DNA from: Mycobacterium scrofulaceum
GTDB taxonomy: Bacteria > Actinomycetota > Actinomycetes > Mycobacteriales > Mycobacteriaceae
Length of the DNA: 56,519 bases
NCBI RefSeq assembly: GCF_001667885.1
Contig: NZ_LZJW01000081.1
Coordinates: 1-56,519 of the forward strand
Reading direction: 5' to 3'
Below, piece by piece: positions 1 to 10,029 of the stretch. The translations under genes and the position numbers were made by a program. Every line of letters starts with the position of its first letter. Positions within the stretch are counted from its first letter, which is position 1. Under the pieces are notes generated by a model, which was not told where the DNA came from, made no database searches, and worked only from the letters and a program-made list of their open reading frames with translations.

Positions 1-1
1 C

Positions 2-1765
2 AAGCGGGCCGTCGGCCCGAGCCTGAGCTGGTTCGACGAACACATCCGCTACGAGCGGCTGTTCATGGCCAGCCCCGACGGCTCGGTCGCCCGCCGCTTC
101 GCCGTGCTGGCCCTGGTCCTGGCGCTCGCGATCACGGTCGCAATGTCGTTGCGCAAGGGCCGAATTCCGGGCACGGCCGCCGGACCGAGCCGCCGCATCG
201 TCGGGATCACGATCATCTCGTTCATCGCGATGATGTTCACCCCCACCAAGTGGACCCACCACTACGGGGTGTTCGCGGGGCTGGCCGGACCGCTGGGCGC
301 GCTCGCCGCCGTCGCCGTGACCTCCCTCGCGATGCGGTCGCGACGCAACCGCACCATGTTCGCCGCCGCGGTGCTGTTCCTGATGGCCCTGTCCTTCGCC
401 AGCGTCAACGGCTGGTGGTATGTCTCCAATTTCGGTGTGCCGTGGTCGAATTCGTTCCCGGCATGGCACTACGCCTTCGCCACCGCGCTGCTCGGGCTGA
501 CGGTCGTGGTGCTGCTGCTGGCCGCGTGGTTCCATTTCGTCGATCCGGAAAACGGCGCACCGAAAACCCGCCTGGGTGCGCGAATCGCGGGAATCGTCCA
601 GTCCCCGTTGGCAATTGCGACGTGGCTGCTGGTCGTGTTCGAGGTGGCGTCGCTGACCCTGGCGATGACCGCCCAGTACCCGGCCTGGTCGGTGGGCCGC
701 TCCAACCTGGAGGCCCTCACCGGCAAGTCCTGCGGACTGGCCGAGGACGTGCTGGTGGAACAGGATCCCAACGCCGGCGCGCTGGCGCCGGTGAGCGCCA
801 CGGTGGCCGACGCGCTGGGCGCGGGCCTGTCGGAGGCCTTCACCCCCAACGGCATTCCCGCCGACGTCCGCGCCGACCCGGTGATGGAACGCCCGGGCGA
901 CCGTAGCTTCATCAACGACGACAGGCTGGTCACCGGCGCCGAGGCGGGCACCGAGGGCGGCACCACCCCGGCACCGGGGATCAACGGCTCGGTCGCCCAG
1001 TTGCCCTACAACCTCGACCCGGCGCGGACACCGGTGCTCGGCAGCTGGCGGTCGGGCATCCAACTGCCCGCCCATCTGCGGTCGGGTTGGTACCGGCTGC
1101 CCACCCGCGACAACGCCCGGCCGCTGCTGGTGGTGAGCGCGGCCGGCCGCTTCGACCCCCGCGAGGTACAGGTCCAGTGGGCGACCGATGACCAGGCGGC
1201 CAGCGGGCACCCCGGCGGGTCGTTCCAACTCTCCGACGTGGGCGCCTCCCCGGCGTGGCGCAACTTGCGCCTGCCGCTGTCGGCCATCCCCCGCAACGCC
1301 ACCCAGATCCGGTTGGTCGCCGACGACGAGGACCTGGCGCCGCAGCACTGGATCGCCCTGACCCCGCCGCGCATCCCGCAGCTGCGCACGCTGCAGGACG
1401 TCGTCGGCTCGAAGGACCCCGTGTTCCTGGACTGGTTGGTCGGCCTGGCGTTCCCCTGCCAGCGCCCGTTCGGCCACCAAAACGGCGTCGACGAGACGCC
1501 GAAATGGCGCATCCTGCCGGACCGTTTCGGCGCCGAGGCCAACTCGCCGGTGATGGACAACAACGGCGGCGGCCCGCTCGGCGTCACCGAGCTGCTGCTG
1601 AAGGCGACCACGATGGCGACCTATCTGAAGGACGACTGGTCGCGCGACTGGGGTTCCCTGCAACGGTTGACGCCCTATTACCCCGGCGCGCAGCCCGCCC
1701 GCCTGCAGCTGGGGACGGCCACGCGCAGCGGTCTGTGGAGCCCCGCGCCGCTGCGCAAGAGCTAG
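2..1765 (+). CDS. embC: Arabinosyltransferase EmbC, C-terminal part (5' end outside window)
   Basis: EmbC extends the arabinan of lipoarabinomannan, taking arabinose from decaprenyl-phosphoryl-arabinose outside the plasma membrane. The reading frame is open from base 2, so the start and the catalytic loops lie upstream. Visible are the last membrane segments (about the first 190 codons) and then the large extracytoplasmic C-terminal carbohydrate-binding region. Typical Emb strings are seen: MMFTPTKWTHHYGVFAGL, VNGWWYVSNFGVPW, LADDV-type LAEDVLVEQDPNAG, and the ending [12 protein letters not shown]. The order embC then embA-embB supports EmbC rather than a paralogue. In M. tuberculosis embA follows within about 100 bases, but here three unrelated genes intervene. 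Confidence 0.95.
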   Translation, partial: KRAVGPSLSWFDEHIRYERLFMASPDGSVARRFAVLALVLALAITVAMSLRKGRIPGTAAGPSRRIVGITIISFIAMMFTPTKWTHHYGVFAGLAGPLGALAAVAVTSLAMRSRRNRTMFAAAVLFLMALSFASVNGWWYVSNFGVPWSNSFPAWHYAFATALLGLTVVVLLLAAWFHFVDPENGAPKTRLGARIAGIVQSPLAIATWLLVVFEVASLTLAMTAQYPAWSVGRSNLEALTGKSCGLAEDVLVEQDPNAGALAPVSATVADALGAGLSEAFTPNGIPADVRADPVMERPGDRSFINDDRLVTGAEAGTEGGTTPAPGINGSVAQLPYNLDPARTPVLGSWRSGIQLPAHLRSGWYRLPTRDNARPLLVVSAAGRFDPREVQVQWATDDQAASGHPGGSFQLSDVGASPAWRNLRLPLSAIPRNATQIRLVADDEDLAPQHWIALTPPRIPQLRTLQDVVGSKDPVFLDWLVGLAFPCQRPFGHQNGVDETPKWRILPDRFGAEANSPVMDNNGGGPLGVTELLLKATTMATYLKDDWSRDWGSLQRLTPYYPGAQPARLQLGTATRSGLWSPAPLRKS

Positions 1766-1789
1766 CACTCCGGAGGCGTCCAGCAGGTC

Positions 1790-1824
1790 TTGTCCGGCCC
1801 TTATCGGTAAGTCTATGCTTACCG
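1790..1824 (+). promoter_or_regulatory. Promoter and palindromic operator of the arsR operon
   Basis: TTGTCC (1790-1795) and TATGCT (1814-1819) are separated by 18 bases and make a plausible sigma-A promoter whose start point would fall at or next to the GTG at 1828, giving a leaderless transcript. Over the -10 lies a perfect inverted repeat, CGGTAAG - TCTATG - CTTACCG (1805-1824), with a further half-site CTTACC at about 1835. A palindrome covering the promoter of an ArsR gene is the usual site of autorepression. The palindrome is seen directly; its use by this regulator is inferred. Confidence 0.65.
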
Positions 1825-1827
1825 TTC

Positions 1828-2151
1828 GTGGCCACTTACCAAAGCGGCGCCGCGTGGCTGGCCCTGGCCGACGGGACGCGGCGGGCCATCGTAGAACGCC
1901 TCGCGCACGGCCCCTCGGCGGTGGGCGACCTGGCCCGAGACCTGCCCGTCAGCAGGCCGGCCGTCTCGCAGCACCTCAAAGTGCTCAAGTCCGCGGGCCT
2001 GGTGCGTGACCGCGCCGCCGGGACTCGCCGCGTGTATCAGCTCGACCCCGCCGGGCTCGGGGCGTTGCGCGCAGAGCTGGACCGGTTCTGGACCCAAGCG
2101 CTGGCCGGCTACGCGCAGAGGGTCGACGAGAGCGAAGGAGAAAGCCTGTGA
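1828..2151 (+). CDS. ArsR/SmtB-family winged-helix repressor
   Basis: A 107-residue transcriptional repressor. The GTG start at 1828 is chosen because the residues before it run back through the promoter and embC. The family pattern is clear: LALADGTRRAIVERLAHGP at the N-terminus, then a recognition helix in LPVSRPAVSQHLKVLKSAGL and the wing RDRAAGTRRVYQLDP. No cysteine or histidine metal-site cluster is seen, so metal sensing is unlikely. It belongs to the ArsR subgroup that is commonly paired with AHSA1/SRPBCC proteins, as here. The stop overlaps the next start by four bases (GTGA), so the genes are translationally coupled. Its effector is unknown. Confidence 0.9.
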   Translation: MATYQSGAAWLALADGTRRAIVERLAHGPSAVGDLARDLPVSRPAVSQHLKVLKSAGLVRDRAAGTRRVYQLDPAGLGALRAELDRFWTQALAGYAQRVDESEGESL

Positions 2152-2633
2152 CTCAACGGATTCCGAACATCACCCACACCGTCGTCGTCAACGCCCCGAT
2201 CGCGCGGGCTTTCGCGGTGTTCACCGAACGATTCGGCGACTTCAAACCGCAGGAGCACAACCTGCTCGGGGTCCCGATCGCGGAGACCGTCGTCGAGCCG
2301 CGGGTCGGCGGGCACATCTACGACCGTGGCGTCGACGGCAGCGTCTGCCGCTGGGCGCGGATCCTGGCCTACGAGCCGCCGCACCGGCTGGTGTTCAGCT
2401 GGGACATCGGCCCCACCTGGCAAGTGGAATCCGACCCGTCGAAAACCAGCGAGGTCGAAGTGCGGTTCACCGCCGAGTCCGGCTCGCGCACCCGGGTCGA
2501 CCTCGAACACCGGCACCTGGATCGTCATGGTCCCGGCTGGCAATCCGTCGCGGAAGGCGTGGACGGCGATGCGGGCTGGCCGCTGTACCTCGGCCGCTAC
2601 GCCCGCCTGCTGCCCCTCGAGGACCCGACATGA
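2148..2633 (+). CDS. SRPBCC/AHSA1-type (START-like) ligand-binding protein
   Basis: A 161-residue protein of the SRPBCC (Bet v1-like, AHSA1) fold, which forms a hydrophobic cavity for small ligands. Family signals include the N-terminal IPNITHTVVVNAPIARAFAVFT, the strand pair VVEPRVGGHIYDR and CRWARILAYEPPHRLVFSWD, and the C-terminal helix GWQSVAEGVDGDAGWPLYLGRY. The start is GTG at 2148, preceded by GAAGGAG. It overlaps the ArsR stop by four bases and its own stop overlaps the next ATG (ATGA). ArsR-AHSA1 pairs are common in actinobacteria and are thought to answer to small organic compounds; the specific ligand cannot be told from the sequence. Confidence 0.88.
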   Translation: MTQRIPNITHTVVVNAPIARAFAVFTERFGDFKPQEHNLLGVPIAETVVEPRVGGHIYDRGVDGSVCRWARILAYEPPHRLVFSWDIGPTWQVESDPSKTSEVEVRFTAESGSRTRVDLEHRHLDRHGPGWQSVAEGVDGDAGWPLYLGRYARLLPLEDPT

Positions 2634-3253
2634 CGCCCACCCTGATGAGCCTGGCCCACGACGAGCGGGCCGACCTGGCCGAATTCCTGGCCACCCTGAC
2701 ACCGCAGCAGTGGGAGGCGCCCAGCCTGTGCTCGCGCTGGACGGTCAAAGACGTTGTCGCGCATACGATCAGCTACGAAGAGCTCGGCCCGCTGGGCCTG
2801 GTGAAGCGCCTCGCGAAAGGCTGGGTCGTCCGGGCCAACCAGGTGGGCGTCGACGAGTTCGCCGACCTCAGCGCTCAACAGCTCCTCGACTTTCTGCGAG
2901 CCCATCTCCAACCGCGCGGGCTGACAGCGGGTTTCGGCGGAATGATCGCGCTCGTCGACGGCACCATCCATCACCAAGACATCCGTCGCGCGCTGAACCG
3001 GCCCCGCGTCGTCCCCGCCGATCGGCTCGGGCGCGTGCTCGAGCTGGTGCCGGGCAACCCCAGGCTCGGGGCCGGACGCCGGATCCGGGGGCTGCGCCTG
3101 CGCGCCACCGACCTCGATTGGGAACACGGACGCGGGCCCGACGTCACCGGCCCGGGCGAGGCGCTGCTGATGGCGATGTCCGGTCGCCCGGCGGCGCTCG
3201 CCGACCTCGAGGGGCCGGGCCTGAACACCCTGGCCGCCCGGCTCCGCAGCTGA
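2630..3253 (+). CDS. Maleylpyruvate isomerase-family mycothiol-dependent protein (DinB-like fold)
   Basis: A 207-residue protein resembling the TIGR03083/MDMPI group, which uses mycothiol or metal in isomerase, transferase or detoxification chemistry. The N-terminal helix pair with [20 protein letters not shown], then [14 protein letters not shown], is the family signature, with His in the VAH motif as a typical metal ligand. A second histidine pair occurs in the [13 protein letters not shown] segment. The C-terminal part is the usual MDMPI-C-like extension. The start ATG at 2630 overlaps the preceding stop, making a three-gene operon with the ArsR regulator. The substrate is unknown. The gene lies directly upstream of embA but has no known role in arabinan synthesis. 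Confidence 0.8.
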   Translation: MTPTLMSLAHDERADLAEFLATLTPQQWEAPSLCSRWTVKDVVAHTISYEELGPLGLVKRLAKGWVVRANQVGVDEFADLSAQQLLDFLRAHLQPRGLTAGFGGMIALVDGTIHHQDIRRALNRPRVVPADRLGRVLELVPGNPRLGAGRRIRGLRLRATDLDWEHGRGPDVTGPGEALLMAMSGRPAALADLEGPGLNTLAARLRS

Positions 3254-3320
3254 CGCCGCGCGGCCCCGCGCGGCCCCGCGTCCTCAGCGGACAAAGCGGC
3301 TTCGCTTACGATCGAGCCTC
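3254..3320 (+). promoter_or_regulatory. embA upstream region with GC tandem repeat and candidate -10
   Basis: After the stop at 3253 comes a GC-rich block in which the ten-base unit CGCGCGGCCC is repeated; it could fold into a hairpin and end the upstream operon. TACGAT at 3307-3312, eight bases before the GTG of embA, is a fair -10 sequence and resembles the position of the embA promoter in M. tuberculosis. No convincing -35 is seen. embA can therefore have its own start of transcription despite the inserted operon (inference). Confidence 0.4.
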
Positions 3321-6300
3321 GTGCCCCACGACGGTAATCAGCGATCGCAGCGGATCCCACGGTTGGTGGCCGCCGTCGCGGGCATCGTGGGACTGCTGCT
3401 GTGCGCGCTCGTCCCGTTGCTTCCGGTCAAGCAGACCACCGCGACGGTGCTGTGGCCGCAGGGCATCGCGGACGGGCACGTCACCCAGATCACCGCACCC
3501 CTGGTGTCCGGGGCGCCGCGCGCGCTCGACATCTCCATCCCATGCGCGGCGATCGCGACCCTGCCCGCCGACGGCGGTCTGGTGGTGTCGACCCTGCCCG
3601 CCGGCGGGATCGACGCCGGCAAGGACGGGCTGTTCGTGCGGGCCAACAAAGACCTGGTGGTCGTGGCGTTCCGCGACACCGTGGCCGCGGCGGCGCCGCG
3701 GGCGGCGGTCGCCGGCGGCGCCTGCAGCGTGCTGCACGCCTGGGCCAACGCGGGTGCGGCGGGCGCCGAGTTCGTGGGCATGCCCGGCGCCTCGGGTGTC
3801 CTGGCGTCGGAGAAGAAGCCCCAGGTGGGTGGCATCTTCACGGACCTGAAGGTGCCCGCCCAGCCGGGGCTGTCGGCCCGCATCGACATCGACACCCGCT
3901 TCATCACCGCCCCGACCGCCCTCAAACAGCTCGTGATGGCCGTGGGTGCCCTGGCCGTTCTGACCGCCGTGATCGCGCTCGCCGCCCTCGACCGTCGCAG
4001 CCGCGGCGGCGGCACGCTGGTCAATTGGCAGTCGCCGATCGCGTGGCTCTCCCGGTACCGGCCCCGGGCGCGGTGGAGTTCCTGGCGCCGCGTTGGGCTC
4101 GCCACCTGGATCGCCGACGTCGGAGTCATCGCGACGCTGCTGGTCTGGCACGTCATCGGCGCCACCTCGTCGGACGACGGCTACAACCTCACGATCGCCC
4201 GCGTCTCCCCGAAGGCCGGCTACATCGTCGATTACTACCGCTACTTCGGCACGACGGACGCGCCGTTCGACTGGTACCTCGGGGTGCTGTCCAAGCTGGC
4301 GTCGGTGAGCACCGCCGGAGTGTGGATGCGGTTGCCGGCCACGCTGGCCGGGATCGCGTGTTGGTTGGTGATCAGCCACTGGATCCTGCGGAGGCTGGGC
4401 CCCGGCAGGGGCGGCCTGGCGGCGAACCGGGTGGCGGTGTTCACGGCGGGCGCGGTGTTCCTGGCCGCCTGGCTGCCGTTCAACAACGGGCTGCGGCCCG
4501 AGCCGCTGATCGCCCTGGGCGTGCTGGTCACCTGGATGCTGGTGGAGCGGGCGATCGCGCTGCAACGCCTGGCCCCGGCCGCGGTCGCGATCTTCGTCGC
4601 GATGCTCACCGCGACGCTGGCGCCGCAGGGCCTGATCGCCGTCGCCGCGCTGCTGACCGGTTCGCGGGCCATCGCCCGGACGATCCGGCGGCGCCGGGCC
4701 ACCGACGGGCTGCTTGCTCCGCTGGCGGTGCTGGCGGCGTCGCTGTCCCTGATCACCATCGTGGTCTTCCACGGTCAGACGCTGGCCAACGTCGCCGAGT
4801 CGGCGCGCATTAAGTACAAGGTCGGGCCGACGATCGCGTGGTACCAGGACTGGCTTCGCTACTACTTCCTCACGGTGGAGTCCAATCCCGACGGGTCCAT
4901 GGCGAGACGGTTCGCGGTGCTGGTGCTGCTGCTGTGCGTGTTCGGGATGCTGGTCATCCTGCTGCGGCGGGGACGGGTGCCCGGGGTGGCCAGCGGCCCG
5001 GCCTGGCGGCTGATCGGTACCGCCGCCATCGGACTGCTGCTCCTGACGTTCACCCCGACGAAGTGGGCGGTGCAGTTCGGCGCGTTCGCCGGACTGACCG
5101 GGGCGCTGGGCGCGGTCACCGCGTTCGCGCTTTCGCGGATCGGCCTGCACAACCGCCGCAACCTGACGCTGTACGTCACGGCGCTGCTGTTCGTCGTCGC
5201 GGTGGCGACCTCGGGCGTCAACGGCTGGTTCTACGTCGGCAACTACGGGGTGCCCTGGTACGACATCCAGCCGGTGATCGCCAGCCACCCGGTGACGTCG
5301 ATGTTCCTGACGTTGTCCATTCTCACCGGGCTGCTGGCCGCGTGGCAGCACTTCCGTATGGACTACGCGGGCCACACCGAAGTCAAGGACAACCGGCGCA
5401 ACCGGGTGCTGGCGTCGACACCGCTGCTGGTGGTCGCGAGCATCATGGTGGTCGGCGAAGTCGCCTCACTGACCAAAGGCGCGGTGTTCCGCTACCCGCT
5501 CTACACCACCGGCAAGGCCAACCTCGCGTCCATCGCTGCCGGCCTGTCCCCGACGAGCTGCGCCATGGCCGACGACGTCCTTGCCGAGCCCGACCCCAAC
5601 GCCGGCATGCTGACGCCGGCGCCCGGGCAGGCTTTCGGTCCCGACGGCCCGCTCGGCGGGGTCAACCCGGTTGGCTTCAAGCCCGACGGCGTCGGCGACG
5701 ACCTGCGGTCGTACCCGGTGGTGACCAAGCCCGGCGTGGTGAACTCGGATGCGTCGCCCAACAAGCCCAACGCCGCCATGAGCGACTCGGCGGGCACCGC
5801 CGGCGGGAAAGGCCCCGCCGGCGTCAACGGCTCCCACGCGGCGTTGCCATTCGGGCTCGACCCGGCCCGCACCCCGGTGATGGGCAGTTACGGCGAGAAT
5901 TCGCTGGCCGCCACGGCGACGTCGGCGTGGTACCAGCTGCCGCCGCGCACCCCGGACCGGCCGATCGTCGTGGTGTCGGCATCCGGCGCGATCTGGTCCT
6001 ACAAAGAGGACGGCACCTTCACCTACGGGCAGTCGCTCAAATTGCAGTGGGGGGTCACCCGCCCCGACGGCACCACCCAGCCGTTGGCCGAGGTGCAGCC
6101 GATCGACATCGGCCCCGAGCCGGCGTGGCGCAACCTGCGGTTCCCCCTGACCTGGGCGCCGCCCGAGGCCAACGTGGCGCGCATCGTCGCCTACGACCCG
6201 AACCTGAGCTCGGATCAGTGGTTCGCGTTCACCCCGCCGAGGGTGCCGGTGCTGGAAACCCTGCAGCAGCTGATCGGGTCGCGCACGCCCGTGTTGATGG

Positions 6301-6647
6301 ACATCGCGACCGCCGCGAACTTCCCCTGCCAGCGCCCGTTCTCCGAACACCTCGGCGTGGCCGAACTTCCGCAATACCGCATCCTGCCCGACCACAAGCA
6401 GACGGCGTCGTCGTCGAACGGATGGCAGGCGAGCGAGGCCGGCGGCCCGTTCCTGGTCACTCAGGCGATGCTGCGCACCTCGACGGTCTCGACGTATCTT
6501 CGCGGCGACTGGTATCGCGACTGGGGATCCGTGGAGCAGTACTTCCGGCTGGTGCCGGCTGACCAGGCGCCGGACGCCGTAATCGAACAGGGTGTGATGA
6601 CAGTGCACGGCTGGAGCCGGCAGGGACCGATTCGGGCGCTGCCATGA
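3321..6647 (+). CDS. embA: Arabinosyltransferase EmbA
   Basis: EmbA pairs with EmbB to form the arabinogalactan arabinosyltransferase, adding arabinofuranose from decaprenyl-phosphoryl-arabinose to the arabinan. The 1108-residue length fits the family. The order is an N-terminal membrane helix, a periplasmic jelly-roll region (about residues 35-200), a multi-pass membrane core, and a C-terminal carbohydrate-binding region from about residue 750. The GT-C motif is in the loop [20 protein letters not shown], with the Asp pair DD. Other anchors are [14 protein letters not shown] and [18 protein letters not shown]. The GTG start (VPHDGN) matches the known start of EmbA. The stop overlaps the embB ATG by four bases. 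Confidence 0.97.
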   Translation: MPHDGNQRSQRIPRLVAAVAGIVGLLLCALVPLLPVKQTTATVLWPQGIADGHVTQITAPLVSGAPRALDISIPCAAIATLPADGGLVVSTLPAGGIDAGKDGLFVRANKDLVVVAFRDTVAAAAPRAAVAGGACSVLHAWANAGAAGAEFVGMPGASGVLASEKKPQVGGIFTDLKVPAQPGLSARIDIDTRFITAPTALKQLVMAVGALAVLTAVIALAALDRRSRGGGTLVNWQSPIAWLSRYRPRARWSSWRRVGLATWIADVGVIATLLVWHVIGATSSDDGYNLTIARVSPKAGYIVDYYRYFGTTDAPFDWYLGVLSKLASVSTAGVWMRLPATLAGIACWLVISHWILRRLGPGRGGLAANRVAVFTAGAVFLAAWLPFNNGLRPEPLIALGVLVTWMLVERAIALQRLAPAAVAIFVAMLTATLAPQGLIAVAALLTGSRAIARTIRRRRATDGLLAPLAVLAASLSLITIVVFHGQTLANVAESARIKYKVGPTIAWYQDWLRYYFLTVESNPDGSMARRFAVLVLLLCVFGMLVILLRRGRVPGVASGPAWRLIGTAAIGLLLLTFTPTKWAVQFGAFAGLTGALGAVTAFALSRIGLHNRRNLTLYVTALLFVVAVATSGVNGWFYVGNYGVPWYDIQPVIASHPVTSMFLTLSILTGLLAAWQHFRMDYAGHTEVKDNRRNRVLASTPLLVVASIMVVGEVASLTKGAVFRYPLYTTGKANLASIAAGLSPTSCAMADDVLAEPDPNAGMLTPAPGQAFGPDGPLGGVNPVGFKPDGVGDDLRSYPVVTKPGVVNSDASPNKPNAAMSDSAGTAGGKGPAGVNGSHAALPFGLDPARTPVMGSYGENSLAATATSAWYQLPPRTPDRPIVVVSASGAIWSYKEDGTFTYGQSLKLQWGVTRPDGTTQPLAEVQPIDIGPEPAWRNLRFPLTWAPPEANVARIVAYDPNLSSDQWFAFTPPRVPVLETLQQLIGSRTPVLMDIATAANFPCQRPFSEHLGVAELPQYRILPDHKQTASSSNGWQASEAGGPFLVTQAMLRTSTVSTYLRGDWYRDWGSVEQYFRLVPADQAPDAVIEQGVMTVHGWSRQGPIRALP

Positions 6648-9600
6648 GCGTCACGACCGTGAACCACCGCGAAGAAAAGGCGACCGCCCGTCAAGACGTG
6701 CGCGTGACGCGCTGGGTCGCGACCATCGCCGGCCTGATCGGCTTCGCCCTGTCGGTCGCGACGCCGTTGCTGCCGGTCGTGCAGACCACCGCCACCCTCA
6801 ACTGGCCGCAGGGCGGACAGCTGAACAGCGTTACGGCGCCGTTGATTTCGCTGACCCCGGTGGACGTGACGGCAACCGTGCCGTGCTCGGTGGTGGGCGC
6901 CCTGCCGCCGGACGGCGGGGTCGTGCTGAGCACCGCGCCCAAGAAGGGCAAGGACGCCGCGCTGAACGCGTTGTTCGTCGTCGTCAACGCCAAGCGCGTC
7001 GACGTCACCGACCGGAATGTGGTGATCGCCAGCGCGTCTCGCGACCAGGTCATGTCGCCGCAATGCCAGCGCATCGAGATCACCTCGACGAAAGCCGGCG
7101 CCTTCGCCACCTTCGTCGGACTGAACGATCCGGCGGGCAGGCCGATCGGCGGCGGCTTCCCCGACCCGAACCTGCGGCCGCAGATCGTCGGCGTGTTCAC
7201 CGACCTGACCGGCCCCGCCCCACCGGGTCTGAAACTGTCGGCCACGATCGACACCCGGTTCTCCACCACCCCAACCACTTTGAAGCTGACCGCGATGGTG
7301 CTGGCCATCGTGTCCACCATCGTCGCGCTGATCGCGTTGTGGCGCCTCGACCAACTGGACGGCCACCGGATGCGCCGGCTCATTCCGGCGAACTGGCGCA
7401 CCTTCACCCTGGCCGACGTCACGGTGATCTCCGGGTTCGTGCTCTGGCACGTTATCGGGGCGAACTCGTCCGATGACGGCTACATCCTGGGGATGGCCCG
7501 CGTCGCCGACCACGCCGGCTACATGTCGAACTACTTCCGGTGGTTCGGCAGCCCGGAGGACCCGTTCGGCTGGTACTACAACCTGCTGGCGCTGATGACC
7601 CATGTCAGCGATGCCAGCCTGTGGATGCGGCTGCCGGACCTGATCGCGGGAATCGTCTGCTGGCTGCTGCTTTCGCGTGAGGTGCTGCCCCGCCTGGGGC
7701 CCGCGGTCGCCGGCAGCAAGGCGGCGAACTGGGCGGCGGGCATGGTTCTGCTGACCGCGTGGATGCCGTTCGACAACGGGCTGCGCCCGGAGCCGATCAT
7801 CGCCGTCGGTTCGCTGATCACGTATGTGCTGATCGAGCGCTCGATGCGCTACAGCCGGCTGACGCCCGCCGCCCTGGCGGTCATCACCGCGGCGTTCACC
7901 CTCGGCGTCCAGCCCACCGGATTGATCGCGGTGGCCGCGCTGGTCGCCGGTGGCCGCCCGATCCTGCGCATTCTGGTCCGCCGGCATCGGCTGGTCGGCA
8001 CCCTGCCGCTGGTGGCGCCCATGCTGGCCGCCGGCACGGTGATCCTGACCGTGGTGTTCGCCGATCAGACGCTGTCAACGGTGTTGGAAGCCACCAGGAT
8101 TCGGACCGCCATCGGCCCCAGCCAAGCGTGGTACACCGAAAACCTGCGCTACTACTACCTGATTCTGCCCACCGTCGACGGCTCGCTGTCGCGCCGTTTC
8201 GGCTTCCTGATCACCGCGCTGTGCCTGTTCACCGCCATGTTCATCATGTTGCGCCGCAAGCGGGTTCCGGGCGTGGCCCGCGGGCCGGCGTGGCGCTTGA
8301 TGGGCGTGATCTTCGGGACCATGTTCTTCCTGATGTTCACCCCCACCAAGTGGGTGCATCACTTCGGGCTGTTCGCGGCGGTGGGCGCGGCGATGGCGGC
8401 GCTGACGACGGTGCTGGTGTCGCCGAAGGTGCTGCGCTGGTCGCGCAACCGGATGGCGTTCCTCGCGGCGGTGTTGTTCATCCTGGCGCTTTGCTTCGCC
8501 ACCACCAACGGCTGGTGGTACGTGTCCAGCTATGGCGTGCCGTTCAACAGCAGCATGCCCAAGGTCGGCGGGATCTCGATCAGCACAATCTTTTTCGCGC
8601 TCTTTGTGATCGCCGCGGTGTATGCGGCCTGGTTGCACTTCGCCGACACCAGCCACGGCGAGGGCCGGCTGGCGCGAGCGCTGACGGCCGCGCCGATCCC
8701 GCTGGCCGCCGGCTTCATGGCGCTGGTGTTCGTGGCGTCGATGGTGGCCGGCATCGTGCGTCAGTACCCCACCTACTCCAACGCCTGGGACAACTTGCGC
8801 GAGTTCAGTGGTGGCTGCGGTCTGGCCGACGACGTGCTCGTCGAGCCGGACAGCAACGCCGGCTTCATGGCGGCCCTGCCCGGCGATTACGGCCCGTTGG
8901 GGCCCCTGGGTGGCGTGAACCCGACGGGATTCACCCCCAACGGCGTTCCGGACCGCACACTGGCCGAGTCGGTCAAGGAAACGTCGGTGCCGCAGCCGGG
9001 CACCGACTACGACTGGGACGCGCCGCTCAAGCTCACGACGCCCGGCATCAACGGATCGACGGTGCCGCTGCCGTACGGCCTCAACCCCGCTCAGGTTCCG
9101 CTGGCCGGCAGCTACACGACCGGGGCGCAACAGCAGAGCAGGCTCACCTCGGCGTGGTACCAGCTGCCGAAGGCGGATGACGGGCACCCGCTGGTGGTGG
9201 TGACCGCGGCGGGCACGATCGCCGGCAACAGCATCCTGCACCACCACACCAACGGTCAGACGGTCGAGCTGGAATTCGGCAGGCCCGGTCCGGGTGGTGT
9301 GGTGCAGCCGGGCGGCAGGCTGGTCCCCTACGACCTCTACGGCGAGCAACCCAAGGTGTGGCGCAACCTGCGCTTCGCGCGGTCCCAGATTCCCGCCGAC
9401 GCCGTCGCCGTGCGACTGGTCGCCGAGGACCTGTCCCTGACCCCGGACGATTGGATCGCGGTCACCCCGCCCCGGGTTCCGGAATTGCGCTCGTTGCAGG
9501 AGTATGTCGGTTCGACGCAGCCGGTGCTGATGGACTGGGCGGTGGGGCTGGCGTTCCCGTGCCAGCAGCCGATGTTGCACGTCAACGGCGTCACCGAGAT

Positions 9601-9871
9601 TCCCAGGTTCCGCATCACTCCGGACTACAACGCGAAGAAGCAGGACACCGACACGTGGCAGGACGGCGTCAACGGTGGCCTGCTGGGGATCACCGATCTG
9701 CTGCTGCGGGCCCATGTGATGTCGACCTACCTGTCGCACGACTGGGGCCGGGACTGGGGATCGCTGCGCAAGTTCGACACCATCGCCGACGCCCATCCCG
9801 CACAGCTCGAACTGGGCACCGCGACGCGCAGCGGCTGGTGGTCGCCGGGGCCGATCCGCATTAAACCGTAA
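6644..9871 (+). CDS. embB: Arabinosyltransferase EmbB (ethambutol target)
   Basis: EmbB is the catalytic partner of EmbA in arabinogalactan synthesis and the main ethambutol target. The 1075-residue protein shows the same plan as EmbA: membrane core with the Asp pair in [20 protein letters not shown], the FTPTKW loop, and a C-terminal sugar-binding domain ending in [14 protein letters not shown]. The residue matching M. tuberculosis Met306 is Met284 (ATG at 7493), the drug-susceptible state, and the Gln of [10 protein letters not shown] is kept. The residue matching Gly406 is Pro384 (CCG at 7793), in FDNGLRPEP. The N-terminus is shorter and differs from M. tuberculosis. The ATG at 6644 overlaps the embA stop. 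Confidence 0.97.
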   Translation: MSVTTVNHREEKATARQDVRVTRWVATIAGLIGFALSVATPLLPVVQTTATLNWPQGGQLNSVTAPLISLTPVDVTATVPCSVVGALPPDGGVVLSTAPKKGKDAALNALFVVVNAKRVDVTDRNVVIASASRDQVMSPQCQRIEITSTKAGAFATFVGLNDPAGRPIGGGFPDPNLRPQIVGVFTDLTGPAPPGLKLSATIDTRFSTTPTTLKLTAMVLAIVSTIVALIALWRLDQLDGHRMRRLIPANWRTFTLADVTVISGFVLWHVIGANSSDDGYILGMARVADHAGYMSNYFRWFGSPEDPFGWYYNLLALMTHVSDASLWMRLPDLIAGIVCWLLLSREVLPRLGPAVAGSKAANWAAGMVLLTAWMPFDNGLRPEPIIAVGSLITYVLIERSMRYSRLTPAALAVITAAFTLGVQPTGLIAVAALVAGGRPILRILVRRHRLVGTLPLVAPMLAAGTVILTVVFADQTLSTVLEATRIRTAIGPSQAWYTENLRYYYLILPTVDGSLSRRFGFLITALCLFTAMFIMLRRKRVPGVARGPAWRLMGVIFGTMFFLMFTPTKWVHHFGLFAAVGAAMAALTTVLVSPKVLRWSRNRMAFLAAVLFILALCFATTNGWWYVSSYGVPFNSSMPKVGGISISTIFFALFVIAAVYAAWLHFADTSHGEGRLARALTAAPIPLAAGFMALVFVASMVAGIVRQYPTYSNAWDNLREFSGGCGLADDVLVEPDSNAGFMAALPGDYGPLGPLGGVNPTGFTPNGVPDRTLAESVKETSVPQPGTDYDWDAPLKLTTPGINGSTVPLPYGLNPAQVPLAGSYTTGAQQQSRLTSAWYQLPKADDGHPLVVVTAAGTIAGNSILHHHTNGQTVELEFGRPGPGGVVQPGGRLVPYDLYGEQPKVWRNLRFARSQIPADAVAVRLVAEDLSLTPDDWIAVTPPRVPELRSLQEYVGSTQPVLMDWAVGLAFPCQQPMLHVNGVTEIPRFRITPDYNAKKQDTDTWQDGVNGGLLGITDLLLRAHVMSTYLSHDWGRDWGSLRKFDTIADAHPAQLELGTATRSGWWSPGPIRIKP

Positions 9872-9890
9872 AAGCGTTATAACGCCTTTT
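9870..9890 (+). terminator. Possible terminator after embB
   Basis: Directly at the embB stop is the palindrome GCGTTATAACGC flanked by AAAA on the left and CTTTTC on the right. It can form a short stem followed by a U-run. The stem is only about five pairs, so the call is tentative. Confidence 0.45.
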
Positions 9891-9993
9891 CTTCCGCAAT
9901 TGCTCAGCCGCCCAATAGCGGGCGCAAATTAACGAATGAGTAATTGTCGGAATTAGGTTTGATTTTGTCGCACTCGGGTTAATACCTAACCGC

Positions 9994-10009
9994 TGTGATC
10001 CAGTTCACA
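9994..10009 (+). promoter_or_regulatory. CRP-type binding site TGTGA-N6-TCACA
   Basis: TGTGATCCAGTTCACA is a perfect match to the mycobacterial CRP (Rv3676/GlxR-like) consensus TGTGA-N6-TCACA. It ends 20 bases before the ATG at 10030 in an otherwise AT-richer 158-base gap. A second small inverted repeat, GGTTA-N5-TAACC, lies just upstream (9977-9991). So close to the start codon, the site would more likely repress than activate, unless the transcript starts farther upstream (inference). Confidence 0.7.
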
Positions 10010-10029
10010 CGGGAAGAACGGGTGGGCCC

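Noticed and set aside
3306..5375. Long open frame of 689 codons opposite embA
   Set aside because: It is a GC-skew shadow: Arg/Gly/Gln/His-rich with no family pattern, exactly antiparallel to embA.
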